A stretch of DNA of 64,000 bases from Myotis daubentonii (Eukaryota; Chordata; Mammalia; Chiroptera; Vespertilionidae). The notes under the pieces were generated by a model. The model worked only from the letters and a program-made list of their open reading frames with translations, did no database searches and was not told where the DNA came from. Position 1 is the first letter of the stretch; each line of letters begins with the position of its first letter. Shown here in pieces: positions 1 to 11,340 of this stretch. The stretch is from the NCBI RefSeq assembly GCF_963259705.1, contig NC_081846.1, forward strand, positions 93,694,641-93,758,640, written 5' to 3'. A program made the translations under genes and the position numbers.

Positions 1-3
1 TCA

Positions 4-34
<31 letters not shown>

Positions 35-36
35 AT
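1..36. repeat. (AAAT)n simple repeat
   Basis: The window opens in a run of about eight AAAT units. It could be the tail of a retroposon lying left of the window, but no element body is visible to test this. Confidence 0.8.
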
Positions 37-269
37 CCCTCTGTCCCTGAATCTTCCTTCTACGTTAGTATGATCTTTAGTTAATCTTCGCATCTCCTTG
101 TTGTAGTTCACTTAAAAGATAAAAAGGAATGACAATACATTAGTCTTTGTATTTTCTCATTCATTCATCGAATATGACTACCTATTATATGCCAGAGGCT
201 GTTCTGGTTACTGAGCATATAGAAGAAACTAAAACAGACCAAAAAATTCTTGCCCCATAAAACTTACAT

Positions 270-530
270 TTTCATGGTTTAAATTTTTTCCAGTTTTATT
301 GAGCTATAATTGACATACAAAACTGTGTAAGTTTAAAGTGTACAGCAAGCATGTCAAACGTGCAGCCCATGGGCCGTATGCCTCATTTTATTGGCCCATG
401 TTAGCCTTTGAGTTTGACATGCTTGGTGTACAGCCTACTGACTTGACTATGTATACTGTATATGAACATGTATATTATGAAGTGATGCCCACCTGAAGTT
501 CAGTTAATATCCATTATCTCATACAGATTT
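270..530. repeat. Ancient L1-like fossil split by a small hAT element
   Basis: The AT-rich text around a TTTTATTGAGCTATAATTG motif resembles the 3' parts of old mammalian L1M elements. It is interrupted by the 80-bp hAT element at 346-425. Assignment is by recollection of the family only; orientation and exact ends are unsure. The rest of 37-1130 shows no gene and no clear repeat. Confidence 0.4.
346..425. mobile_element. 80-bp non-autonomous hAT element with 8-bp TSD
   Basis: The ends are inverted copies: it begins CAAGCATGTCAAAC and ends GTTTGACATGCTTG, a perfect 14-bp terminal inverted repeat. It is flanked by identical 8-bp duplications GTGTACAG at 338-345 and 426-433. An 8-bp TSD is the hallmark of hAT transposons. 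At 80 bp it has no coding capacity and would have needed a transposase supplied by a relative. Confidence 0.85.
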
Positions 531-1129
531 TTTAAAAAGTTTTTTTCCTAGACGTGGTCATCTTTTTGTCATTCATTCTGTTATTGTGGTGTATCACATT
601 GATTAATTTTTCATATTTATTCCCGCATCCCAGGAATAAATCCCACTTAGTCAGGATGTACAATCCTCTCAAAGTGCTGTTGCATTCAAACTGCTAACGT
701 CTCTACATTGTTTCAATTTTAGTATGTGGGCTGCCAAAGCAAAAACTCCAAGTGGCTTTATTTTTGTAACGGGGCACAATGCACTCTGAATTTTGTAATA
801 CACGTTGGATTTCAGTTATCAACGAGCAAATGCCTCAAGGAGCAAGCAGCTTTTCCCCTACTTGGAGCATTAACAAAAATGAAGACACACTTGCGACTTC
901 TGATCCTTTTCTTTGCAGACTTGGCATCGCCTCCTACACACATACCTCAATGGAATGGAAGGCGCTGTGCAACAATTTGACCCACGGCAGCATCCATATT
1001 TGCCGCTGCCACAATACCGTCTGGAACTTGTTTGTAAATACACCAACATGGCTGAACACCAGTAAGATGTACTGGGAATTCAGTTCTCCTCCAACGGACG
1101 CAATAATTCGCCCTGTAGCATAAAGCCTG

Positions 1130-1770
1130 GCCCCAGGAGCCTGGTAATGTGCTGGTGTGCGGGGCGGGGCGTGGCCGGGACACGCTGGCTGCGAGATGCG
1201 GGCATTCACCAGGCACGTGGGAGCGTGAAGTCCACGGTTCTTTAGGGGGAAAGTTCCAGGGACCAAACTTTTGGAAACCGGCAACCGCTCCTGGGACGGA
1301 ATTTCTGCTTCTGTTTCACAAACCTCGGCCTTGCTGCCGGGCCCAGAGCTGGGCCAGGGTAAGGGTTTACCTAGGGATGGCCTGTCCACTTCCCGGAAGC
1401 CTCCTGCTGGCCGCGGCCCAAGCAGCAGGACACGGAGGAGGATGAGAATCACTCCACAGGGCGCGGATCCAGGAGGAAATAAAACCCAAAGCCATCCCTG
1501 AGGAAAGTCCGCGCCCGCTTAAAGGAACTGACCCTCGCCCTCCCCTCCAGTGCGGCGCCAGCATCCCCCAGCTGCGCCTCGCAGCCTCGCGAAGACGCAT
1601 GCGCCCTGCGCAGCTAAACGCCCACTGTGCTCGCCTCCGCGCCTGCGCAGCCTGGGTCTCCAGCCTCTTCCCCCGCGTGGGGGGGCTGATGGCGGCCGCG
1701 GACCCCAGTGGGCTGCTTGGTTGCACCCCCAGTGGGTAGCTTCCCGGCAGATGGTGCTCCTGCCCAGAGG
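1130..1770. promoter_or_regulatory. CpG island, probable orphan promoter
   Basis: CpG density rises sharply here against AT-rich surroundings. The core has NRF1-like sites: ACGCATGCGCCCTGCGCAGC at 1595-1614 and CGCGCCTGCGCAG at 1638-1650. There is also an ETS-like site in CACTTCCCGGAAG at 1387-1399. NRF1 and ETS sites with high CpG are typical of TATA-less housekeeping promoters. A good splice-donor match (AGG|GTAAGG) lies near 1357-1364 on the plus strand, and ATGGCGGCCGCGG occurs at 1689, a plausible first-exon start. No downstream exon can be recognised, so strand and gene are unknown. Short open frames across the island look like chance products of low stop density. Confidence 0.55.
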
Positions 1771-1988
1771 GAAAGGGGAACCTGCAGACCAGAGCCCATG
1801 TCTCCGGCCTTGTCCGCGCATCCTTTTGTTTTACCCCAGGATGCTCAGGCGCCACTGCCTCTCCTGTTCTCCAGTATCTGCCAAGCAGCTGGAAGTCCTC
1901 TCTCGGGGAATTTTTAACTTGTTTGGAGGCAGCCTCGGTGCGGGGTTCCTTTTTTTATTTTTTGTTTAATCTAGAAACATCCAGGGCG

Positions 1989-2150
1989 GCCCTGGCCGGG
2001 TAGTGCAGTTGGTCCTCCCCATCCAAGTTGGCAGTTGGATCCCAGTCAGGGCACAAAAAAGAATCCACCAACGACGAATGCATAACTAGAGCAACAAGTC
2101 CGTGTCTCTCTCTCAGATCAACACATTTTTTAAAAAACACAATTTTTTTA
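1989..2150 (+). mobile_element. tRNA-derived SINE, VES-like, divergent
   Basis: It begins GCCCTGGCCGGGTAGTGCAG, keeps a B-box-like region and a CAGTCAGGGCAC segment, and ends in a CT-rich and A/T-rich tail. It is shorter and more divergent than the other VES copies in this window, so the subfamily is unsure. From 2151 to 2561 I see no gene; a G-rich patch with one GGGTTAGGGTT lies near 2361-2371. Confidence 0.65.
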
Positions 2151-3188
2151 AGAATGTTTACAGAAGCATCCCGGACCTGAGGGACGCCTCAAATGTCATT
2201 TCTTCAATAGGAAACTGAATTATAAAGTTGAGTGATACTTTGCAGAAAGGAAGTAAAAGAGGAAATCCCCTCCCCACGTTTACATAAGTATATACACAGG
2301 GTAATCTCAAAGAATGAACCAGCAACTGCTAACTGATCAGAGTGGGGGGTTTGGGGGGGAGGGTTAGGGTTGTATTGTTTTAAGTTTGTCCAATGCGCAT
2401 GGATTGTTTTGTAAATGTTTGAATGTTTGACTCCATCAAAATGTAGACACCAAGGAAATTTGGAAATTTAAGAAGTCTGAGTAGAATTGAGTAATGCTTG
2501 ATAGAATATGTATGTTTGAAGAAGAAATGTCTTGTGTAAAACAAAACAAAACAAAAAAAATCAGGACTGTGGTTTACAACACGGAGGAACAGTGTATCAC
2601 AGGGAAATTCAACACTCTCCTGAATACCTGGCAGGACTAAGGCAAGCCAGACTGAAGAGCAGAAGAACCAAAGGACCTTCACTACTGCAAATTTTTTTTA
2701 TTTTTTCACCTTTTAACTACGAAACCAATTTTTTTCTTCTTTTTTCCATCTCCTGATTATACCCTTTTAATTACTACATTTTTATTTTTAACCAATATTA
2801 TTACTGCTACCATTTTACCATTTTTTAAAATGCTATTTTATTTTCTCTTTATTTTATTTTGGGATTAGTGTTCTCCACTCTATTTTCATCATTCCTTTAG
2901 CATCAATTTTCCCTACCTCAATTTTACCTCTATGCTAAAACCCTTGATCTCACTTTTCCCCTTTTGTTGTCCTGTATCTCTTACCCTAGTCCTGCTTTAG
3001 ATTTTCCTGAATCCTTCTTTTTACACCCTGTCAAAATTTCACCCTACTTATAATTCCTATTTCCACTCCACTGCTCTAAATCATTATACACCTATCCCTT
3101 ATCTTTCTTCACTATCCAAACTTTTTTCTTCTTTTATCTTTCTATTGTTTTATTGCTGTTTGCTTGATTCCTGAGTATATTGTTTTTT

Positions 3189-3189
<1 letters not shown>

Positions 3190-3229
<40 letters not shown>
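3190..3229. repeat. (TG)n microsatellite in L1 5' UTR
   Basis: About 20 uninterrupted TG units sit in the pyrimidine-rich 5' UTR of L1-A. The equivalent part is deleted in L1-B. Confidence 0.95.
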
Positions 3230-3231
<2 letters not shown>

Positions 3232-4005
3232 TGTTTTTTAGGACTGCTTGTGAGGTTGTTTTGCTTTTTCATTTCATTTTTTTTTCTGCTGCTTTTTGCC
3301 TCCGTATACCCCCCCACCCCTCCCACCCCCGGTTATTCTTGTGCTCTGTTTTCCCTTCCCTCTCTTGATATTATTGATTATTTGTAGTTTGCATTCATCT
3401 CCAGGGATCTGTTGCTGGAATGTTTTGGGATTAGTGGCGGTTCAATCAGAGTTTTCTCCTCATATAAATAGTCTCTTTTCTTCTTCTACTTCATTCTCTC
3501 TTTTCGCTCTTTTTTTTTCTTTTTTCCCCCCTCCTTTTTCACCAATATCATTTTTGCATTCCTTTTTTTCCTTAATTTTCTTTTCTTTTCTTTTTTCTCT
3601 TTTATCGTTTTCTATTCTTTCTTCCTTATCCCCTAATCTTGTTAATTCCAGTGTTCACCTTTATTTGGGGTTATTAATATCGTGAATATATTTGTGTTCA
3701 GTGCCTGGTACGTGGTTCCTTGTTGTGTTGTAATATGTGCCCTTACATCAACACAGCAGATCCAAGCAACAGCAGCCTCCTGATCACCACACCCTCTGAG
3801 GAACAGCACCTGTACGTGATGCATCCCCCCACCAGCCAGAAGAGCCACCACAGCTGTGAACAACACCCACCAGAGGAGCTGCTGCCAACTGAGGAGCAGC
3901 TGCTACCGCAACCACCCGAGGAGCAACCACAGCCCAAGGAGCCACTGCCGCCCAGGGAGCAGCCACTGAACGACTCAACGTCTAGTTATGACAGTGAGAT
4001 CACAC

Positions 4006-4935
4006 ATGGGTAGACAAAGAAACCCCCAAAGGAAAGAAAAGGAGGACTCGCCAGAAAAGCAGCTAAGAGATACAGAGGCATGCAACATGACAGAAAAAGA
4101 ATTCAGAATAAGGGTCCTAGAGGGCATAAACAGGATGGAGGAAAAAATCAACAACATATGCAAGAAGCAAGAAGAAACAGATGAAAAAATCAACCACTTA
4201 TGCAAGAAGCAAGAAGAAACAGATGAAAATCAACAACTTAAGTAAGGCCCAAGAAGAAATGAAGAGCAATATAGCTGCAATAAAAAACACCATTGAAAGT
4301 ATCAACAGTAGACTAGGAGAAGCGGAGGACCGAATTAGTGAATTAGAAGACAAAGAAGCAAAACACACCCAAACTGTACTGCAATAGGAGAAAAAAATTA
4401 AAAGACAGGAGGAGACCCTAAGGGAGCTTTGGGACAACACGAAACGAAACAACATACGAATAATAGGGGTGCCAGAACAACAAAAAGAGGAACAAGGATT
4501 AGAAAACCTATTTGAAGAAATAATATCAGAAAACTTCCCTGAGGTGGGGAAGAAAAAAAGTCACACAAGTGCAGAGTCCCAAACAAGGTAAACTTGAAAA
4601 GACCCACACCAAGACACATCATAATTGCCATAACAAATGTTCAGGACAAAGAGAGAATCTTACAGGCTGCAAGAGAGAGACGGAAAGTTACATACAAGGG
4701 ATCTCCCACTAGATTATCAAATGATTTCTCAACAGAAACACATCAGGCCAGAAAAGAATGGATGGAAATTTACAAAGTGATGCAAAGCAAAGGACTGAAC
4801 CCAAGAATACTCTATCCAGCCAGGCTCTCATTCCAAATTGAGGGGGAAATAAGAAGCTTCACAGACAAAAAAAGGCTAAGGGAGTTTATCACCACCATGC
4901 CAGCAATGCAAGAAATGCTAAAGGGACTGGTGTAA
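4006..4935 (+). pseudogene. L1 ORF1 (RNA-binding coiled-coil protein), broken copy
   Basis: The start is ATGGGTAGACAAAG, shared with the other L1 copy. The product would be the trimeric ORF1 protein that coats L1 RNA. The parts are visible in order: a basic N-terminus, a coiled coil with two 14-residue units of the type KINNICKKQEETDE, an RRM-like middle (NIRIIGVPEQQ-type motif) and a C-terminal domain ending in KGLV. It is dead by at least three lesions. There is a frameshift near 4226 in an A-run, a TAG at 4385-4387, and another frameshift near 4550-4575. An open frame running upstream ends in the shared ATGGGTAG, overlapping the ORF1 start (see findings). The ORF1-ORF2 spacer is about 50 bp. 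Confidence 0.88.
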
Positions 4936-4982
4936 AAAGAACTAAAAAGCTCAGAAAGAAAACAGCCACACACAAAAAAGAA

Positions 4983-7900
4983 TTGGCTACAAACAAGTAC
5001 CTTACAATAATAACTTTAAACTTAAACGGACTAAATGCTCCCACCAAAAGACATCCAGTGGCTGAATGGATAAAAGAACAGGACCCATACATTTGCTGTC
5101 CACAAGAGACCCACCTCATTAGAAAGGACTCACACAGATTGAAAGTGAAGGGATAGAAAAATATCTTTCAGGAAAATGGAAAGGAAAAGTAAGCTGGGGT
5201 AGCAATACTTATATCGGACTAAATAGACCTCAAAGTGAAGGCCATAGCAAGAGATAAGGAAGGCCACTTGATAATACTAAAGGGATCAATACAACAAGAT
5301 ACACCCCTGATAAACATATATGCACCCAATGCAGGAGAATGCAAATACATGAAAAAAGTCCTGGAAGATATCAAAGGAGAGACCGACAACAACACAATCA
5401 TAGTAGGGGACTTTAATACACCACTGACATCACTGGATAAATCCTCTAGACAAACACTCAGCAAAGAAACAGCAATTCTAAATGACTCACTAGATCAGAT
5501 GGACTTAATTGACATCTTCAGAACGCTTCACCCCAAAGCCATGGAATATACATTCTAATCAAGTGCTCATAAGACACACTCAAAAATAGACCACATATTG
5601 GGTCACAAACACAAAGTCTCCCCAAACACAAGAAGATTGAAATCATACCAAGCATCTTTTCACACCACGGTAGCATAATATTAGAAGTAAGCTACAATGA
5701 AAACAACCCCAAATACTCAAACACTTAGAAGCTGAATAGCATGTTATTAAATAATGATTGGGTTACCCACGAGATCAAAGAAGAAATTAAAAACCTCCTG
5801 GAAACTAATGACAATGAAAACACAACAATCCAAAACGTATGGGACGCAATGAAACCAGTCCTGAGAGGGAAGTTTATAGCCCTACAGGCATATCACATTA
5901 AACAAGAAAAAATGATAGTAAATCATCTAACTCTACAACTCAAAGAATTAAAAGAGAGCAACAAGAAAACCCCAGAGTGAGCAGAAGGAAGGAGATAATA
6001 AAGATTAGAGCAGAAATAAAAGAATTAGAGACCAAAAAATCAATACAGAAAATCAATGAAACCAAGAGCTGGTTCTTCGAAAGGATAAACAAGATTGACA
6101 AACCTCTAGCCAGGCTCACCAAGAAGCAAAGAGACAGGACCCAAATAAACAAAATCATAAATGATAGAGGCGAAATAACAACAGACCCCACAGAAATACA
6201 AATGCTTGTTAAAAAATACTATGAACAGCTCTACTCCAACAAACTAGACAACCTGGAGGAAATGGACAAATTCGTAGAAAAATACAACATTCCAAAACTC
6301 AATCAGGAAGAATCTAAAAATCTCAATAGGCCAATAACTATGGAAGAAATTGAAGCAGTCATCAAAAAGCTTCCAGCAAACAAAAGCCCAGGACCAGACG
6401 GCTTCACGGGGGAGTTTTACCAAACATTCAAGGAAGAACTAAAACCTATCCTCCTCAGACTACTACAAAAAATTCAAGAGGAAGGAACACTTCCAAGCTC
6501 ATTCTATGAAACCAGCATCACCCTAATACCAAAACCAGGTAAAGACAACACAATGGAAGAGAATTCCAGGCCAATATCCCAATGAACACAGATGCCAAAA
6601 TCCTCAACAAAATCTTAGCAAATCGGATCCAGCAATACATCAGAAAGATCATACACCATGACCAAGTAGGATTTATCCCAGGGATGCAAGGATGGTACAA
6701 TATCCGCAAATCAATAAAAGTGATACATCACATAAACAAATTGAAAGAAAAAAACCACATAGTCATATCAATTGATGTAGAAAAAGCATTTGACAAAATC
6801 CAACACCCATTTTTGATAAAAACTCTCAGCAAGGTGGAAATAGAAGGATCATACCTCAACAAAATAAAAGCCATACATGACAGGCCCACCGCCAACATCA
6901 TACTCCATGGACAAAAACTAACACCATTTCCCCTAAGGACAGGAACAAGACAGGGATGCCCACTCTCACCACTCCTGTTAAACATAGTACTGGAAGTATT
7001 AGCCATTGCAATTAGACAAGAAGAAGAAATAAATGGCATCCAAATTGGAAAAGAAGAAGTAAACCTGTCCTTATTTGCAGACGACATGATATTATACATA
7101 CAAAACCCTAGAGACTCCATCAAAAAACTACTAGACTTAATACATGAATTTGGCAATGTAGCAGGATACAAAATTAACCCCAAGAAATCTGAGGCATTTC
7201 TATACACCAATAGTGAACTTTCAGAAAGAGAGAATAAAAAACAATCCCATTTACCATCGCACCAAAAAAATTAAGATACCTAGGAATAAACTTAACTAAA
7301 GAGGTAAAAGACCTCTACTCAGAAAACTACAGGACGTTGATAAAAGAGATAGAGGAAGACATAAACAGATGGAAGAACATACCGTGTTCATGGATTGGTA
7401 GAATCAACATCATTAAAATGTCCATACTACCCAAAGCAATCTATAAATTCAACACACTTCCCATTAAAATACCAACAGCATACTTCAGAGATCTAGACCA
7501 AACTCTCCAAAAATTCATCTGGAATAAAAAGACCCCGAATAGCTGTATCAATCCTGAGAAAGAACAAATTAGGTGGGATCTCAATACCAGATATCAAGCC
7601 GTATTACAAAGCCACTGTTCTCAAAACGGCCTGGTACTGGCAGAAGAACAGGAATATAGATCCATGGAATAGAATAGAGAGCCCAGAATTTGGCCCGAAC
7701 CAATATGCCCAATTAATATTTGACAAAGGAGGCAAGAACATACAATGGAGTCAAGACAGTCTCTTCAATAAATGGTGTTGGGAAAATTGGACAAATATAT
7801 GCAAGAAAATGAAACTAGATCACCAACTTACACCATACACAAAAATAAACTCAAAATGGATAAAGGACTTAAATATATGGCGGGAAACCATAAAAACTCT

Positions 7901-8795
7901 AGAAGAATCCAAAGGCAATAAAATCTCAGATATATGCCGAAGCAATTTCTTCACTGATACAGCTCCTATGGCACTTGAAACTAAAGAGAAAATGAACAAA
8001 TGGGACTACATCAAAATAAAAAGCTTCTGCACAGCAAAAGAAACCATCAACAAAACAACAAGAAAACCCACTACATGGGAAGACATATTTGCCAATGTCA
8101 TATCTGATAAGGGCCTAATCTCCAACATTTATAGAGAACTCATGCAACTTAACAAAAGGAACATAAACAATCCAATCAAAAAATGGGCAAAGGATCTAAA
8201 TAGACACCTTTCAAAAGAGGACATTCAGAAAGCCAAGAGACATATGAAAACATGCTCAAAGTCACTAATCATCCGAGAGATGCAAATCAAAACAACAATG
8301 AGGTACCATCTCACACCTGTCAGACTGGCTATCATCAACAAATCAACAAACGACAAGTGCTGGAGAGGATGTGGAGCAAAAGGAACACTCGTACACTGCT
8401 GGTGGGAATGCTGACTGGTGCAGCCACTATGGAAGACAGTATGGAATTTCCTCAAAAAACTAAAAGTGGAACTCCCATTTGACCCTGTGATCCCACTTCT
8501 AGGAATATATCCCAAGAAACCAGAAACACCAATCAGAAAGGATATATGCACCCATATGTTCATAGCAGCACAATTCACCATAGCTAAGATCTGGAAACGG
8601 CCTAAGTGCATATCAGTAGATGAATGGATTAGAAAACTGTGGTACATCTATACGATGGAATACTATGCTGCTGTAAAAAAGAAGGAACTCTTACCATTTG
8701 CAATGGCATGGATGGAACTGGAGAGCATTATGCTAAATGAAATAAGCCAGTCAATGAAGGAAAAATACCACATGATCTCAATCATTTATGGATAA
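4983..8795 (+). pseudogene. L1 ORF2 (endonuclease-reverse transcriptase), broken copy
   Basis: ORF2 encodes the endonuclease and reverse transcriptase that carry out target-primed reverse transcription. The start codon has decayed to TTG at 4983; the other copy has ATG. An apurinic-type endonuclease domain is visible up to about 5560. The reverse-transcriptase core follows, with [14 protein letters not shown] near 6380, [13 protein letters not shown] near 6935 and the catalytic LFADDMILY near 7068. A cysteine-rich C-terminus with [18 protein letters not shown] lies at about 8360-8411. Many frameshifts and stops split it, for example at 5557, 5980, 6585, 7274 and 7672. The last frame ends at 8795. 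Dead but well preserved, so moderately young. Confidence 0.9.
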
Positions 8796-9104
8796 TAAGA
8801 CCATTATAAACTTATGAACAATAATAGATACAGAGGCAGAGCAGCCTCAATCAGATTGTGAAACTGCAGCAGGAAGGCCAGGGAGGGTTGGGGTGCAGGA
8901 GGAAGTGGGGTAAGAGATCAACCGAAGGACTTGTATGCATGCACATAAGCATAACCAATGGACATAAGACACTGTGGGGTACAGAAGGCCAGGGGATTTT
9001 CCAGGGCAGGGGAAAAAAAGGGACACATATGTAATACCCTTTGTAATACTTTAAGCAATAAAATAAATAAATAATAAAAATAAAAAAATTAAAAAATGAT
9101 GGAT

Positions 9105-11340
9105 GGAAAAAAAAGAAGAAATAAAAGGCATCCAAAGTCAAAAGGAGGAAGTCCAACCCTCATTATTCCCAGATGACATGATATTGTACTTAGAAAACCT
9201 GAAAGATTCCACAAAAAAACTGCTAGATTTAATAAAGGAATTTAACAGGATATAAAATCAACAAGCCAAAATAGATAGCTTTTGTAATACACCGATAATG
9301 AATTCTCAGAAAGAGAAACTAAATAATCCGTTTTACCATTGCAACAAAAAAAATTAAGATACTAAGGAATAAACTTAACCAGAAGGTAAATGACTTGTAC
9401 TTGTAAAGTTATAGGATGTTGAAAAAAGAGATAGAAGAAGATATAAACAAGTGGAAGAATATACCATGTTCATGGATTGGTAGAATCAACATCATTAAAA
9501 TGCCCGTACTACCCAATGCAATCTACAGATTCAATGCAATCCCTTTTAAAATACCAATGGCATATTTCAGATCTAGAAATAATACTCCAAAATTTATATG
9601 GAACCAAAAAAGACCCTGAATTACTGAAGCAATCTTGAGAAAGAATAACAAAGTTGCAGGAAACCCAATACCAGATTTCAAGTTATACTACAAAGCCACC
9701 GTGATCAAAACAGCCTTGTATTAGCACAAGAACAGGCATATAGACGAATGGAACAGAACAGAGACCCCAGAAATCAACCCAAGACATTACTCTAATTAAT
9801 ATTTTACAACGGAGGCAAGAGCAAACAATGAAGTCAAGACAGTCTCTTCGATAAATGGTGCTGGGAAAATTGGACAGATACATGCAAAAAAATGAAGTAG
9901 ACCATGAGCTTACACCATACACAAGAATAAATTCAAAATGGATAAAAGACTGAAATGTAAGTTGGGAAACCATAAAAATCCTAGAAGAATCCAGAGGCAG
10001 CAAAATATCAGAAATCTCTCTTAGGAATATGTTTAGGATACATCTCCTAGGGCAGTGATGGCGAACCTATGACACACGTGTCAGAGGTGACACGCGAACT
10101 CACTTTTTTGGATGATTTTTTTTTTGTTAAATGGCATTTACATATTTAAATAAATATCAAATATATAAGACTTTGTTTTACTATGGTTGCGAATATCAAA
10201 AATATCTATATGTGACACTGCACCAGAGTTAAGTTAGGGTTTTACAAAATGCTGACACGCCCAGCTCAAAAGGTTCGCCATCACTGTCCTAGGGAAAAGG
10301 AAACTAAGGAGAAAATAAACAAATGGGACTACATCAAAGTAAAAATCTTTTTTACAACAAAAGAAACCATCAACAAAATGAAAAGGGTGCCCACTATAGT
10401 GGAGAACATATTAGGCAATGATACATCTGATAAAAGGTTAATATCCAAAACATATAAGGAAGTCATAAAACTTAAAAAAAGGAAGATGATCCAATTAAAA
10501 ATGGGCCAAGGACCTAAATAGATACTTCTCTGAAGCGGACATACATATGGCCAAGGGGCATATGAAAAAATGCTCAAAATCACTGATCATCAGAGAGATG
10601 CAATTAAATGACAATGAGGTATCACCTCACACCTGTCAGAATGGCTACCATCAACTCAACAAATGGCAAGTGCTGGTGAGGATCTGGAGAAAAGGGGACC
10701 CTCGTACAACTGCTGGTGGGAATGCAGACTGGTGCTGCCACTGTGGAAAACAGTATGGAGTTTCCTCAGAAAATTAAATATGGAACTGCCTTTTGACCCA
10801 CAGCCCCACTTCTAGGAATATATCCTAAGAATCCTGAAACACAATCAGAAAGAATATATGCACCCCTATGTTCATAGCAGTGTTATAACAATAGCCAAGG
10901 TCTAAAAGTGGCTCAGGTACCCATCGAGAGATGAATGGATTAAAAGCTGTGGTATATTTACACCATGGAATAATACTGTGAGGCTTTAAAAAGGAAAGAA
11001 TCTTACCTTTTGTGACAGCATAGATGGACCTGGGGATTGTGATGCTAAGCAAAATAAGACAAATACCATATTATCTCCCTTGCATGTGGAGTCGAATGAA
11101 CAAAATAAACTGGCAAACAAGATAAAACCAGAGGCATGGAAACATGGCACAGACTGACATGTCTGTCAGAGGGGAGGTGGGTGGGATGGACTGGATGAAA
11201 GAAGGTGAAGAGGCGTATGCACACAGCCACCGGGCACACACAACAGTGTGGTGAGGGCCAGAAGGAGGAGGTGGTGGGGGGAATTGGGGAACATCTGTAA
11301 TAAAATGGACAATAAAAACAAAATATACTTTAAAAAATCA
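9105..11340 (+). mobile_element. L1 fragment C (older, 5'-truncated), interrupted by a hAT element
   Basis: It starts inside ORF2 just before the polymerase motif (KGIQ...[10 protein letters not shown], where A of FADD has become P), and continues to a 3' tail rich in AATAAAA near 11300-11340. It is clearly more divergent from L1-A and L1-B than they are from each other, with stops every 100-300 bases, so it is the oldest of the three. It is split at 10053-10286 by a hAT element, and the next L1 starts directly in its A-rich tail. Confidence 0.85.
10053..10286. mobile_element. 234-bp non-autonomous hAT element with exact 8-bp TSD
   Basis: Ends are CAGTGATGGCGAACCT and AGGTTCGCCATCACTG, a perfect 16-bp inverted repeat. 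TSDs are TCCTAGGG at 10045-10052 and 10287-10294. The interior is AT-rich with no ORF. A second, inverted copy of the same family is at 49960-50175. The insertion is in L1-C, so it is younger than that L1. Confidence 0.95.

Larger units (their letters stand above)
2562..9090 (+). mobile_element. L1 retrotransposon A (5'-truncated, dead)
   Basis: The body matches the L1 at 11346-18500 from GGACTGTGG onward, so it lacks roughly the first 965 bp of 5' UTR. Order: 5' UTR with long pyrimidine tracts and a TG microsatellite, ORF1 (4006-4935), ORF2 (4983-8795), 3' UTR with a G-rich patch near 8880, and an A-rich tail ending about 9090. It retains about 470 bp of 5' UTR (roughly 2895-3365) that the second copy has lost. 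Both ORFs are broken. No convincing TSD was found; its tail abuts another L1 fragment. Confidence 0.9.

Noticed and set aside
2358..2372. Telomere-like GGGTTAGGGTT
   Set aside because: Fewer than two full TTAGGG units in a G-rich patch; not a telomere remnant by itself.
3180..3690. Plus-strand open frames of 60-130 codons rich in F, L, S and P
   Set aside because: They come from pyrimidine-rich L1 5' UTR and the TG microsatellite.
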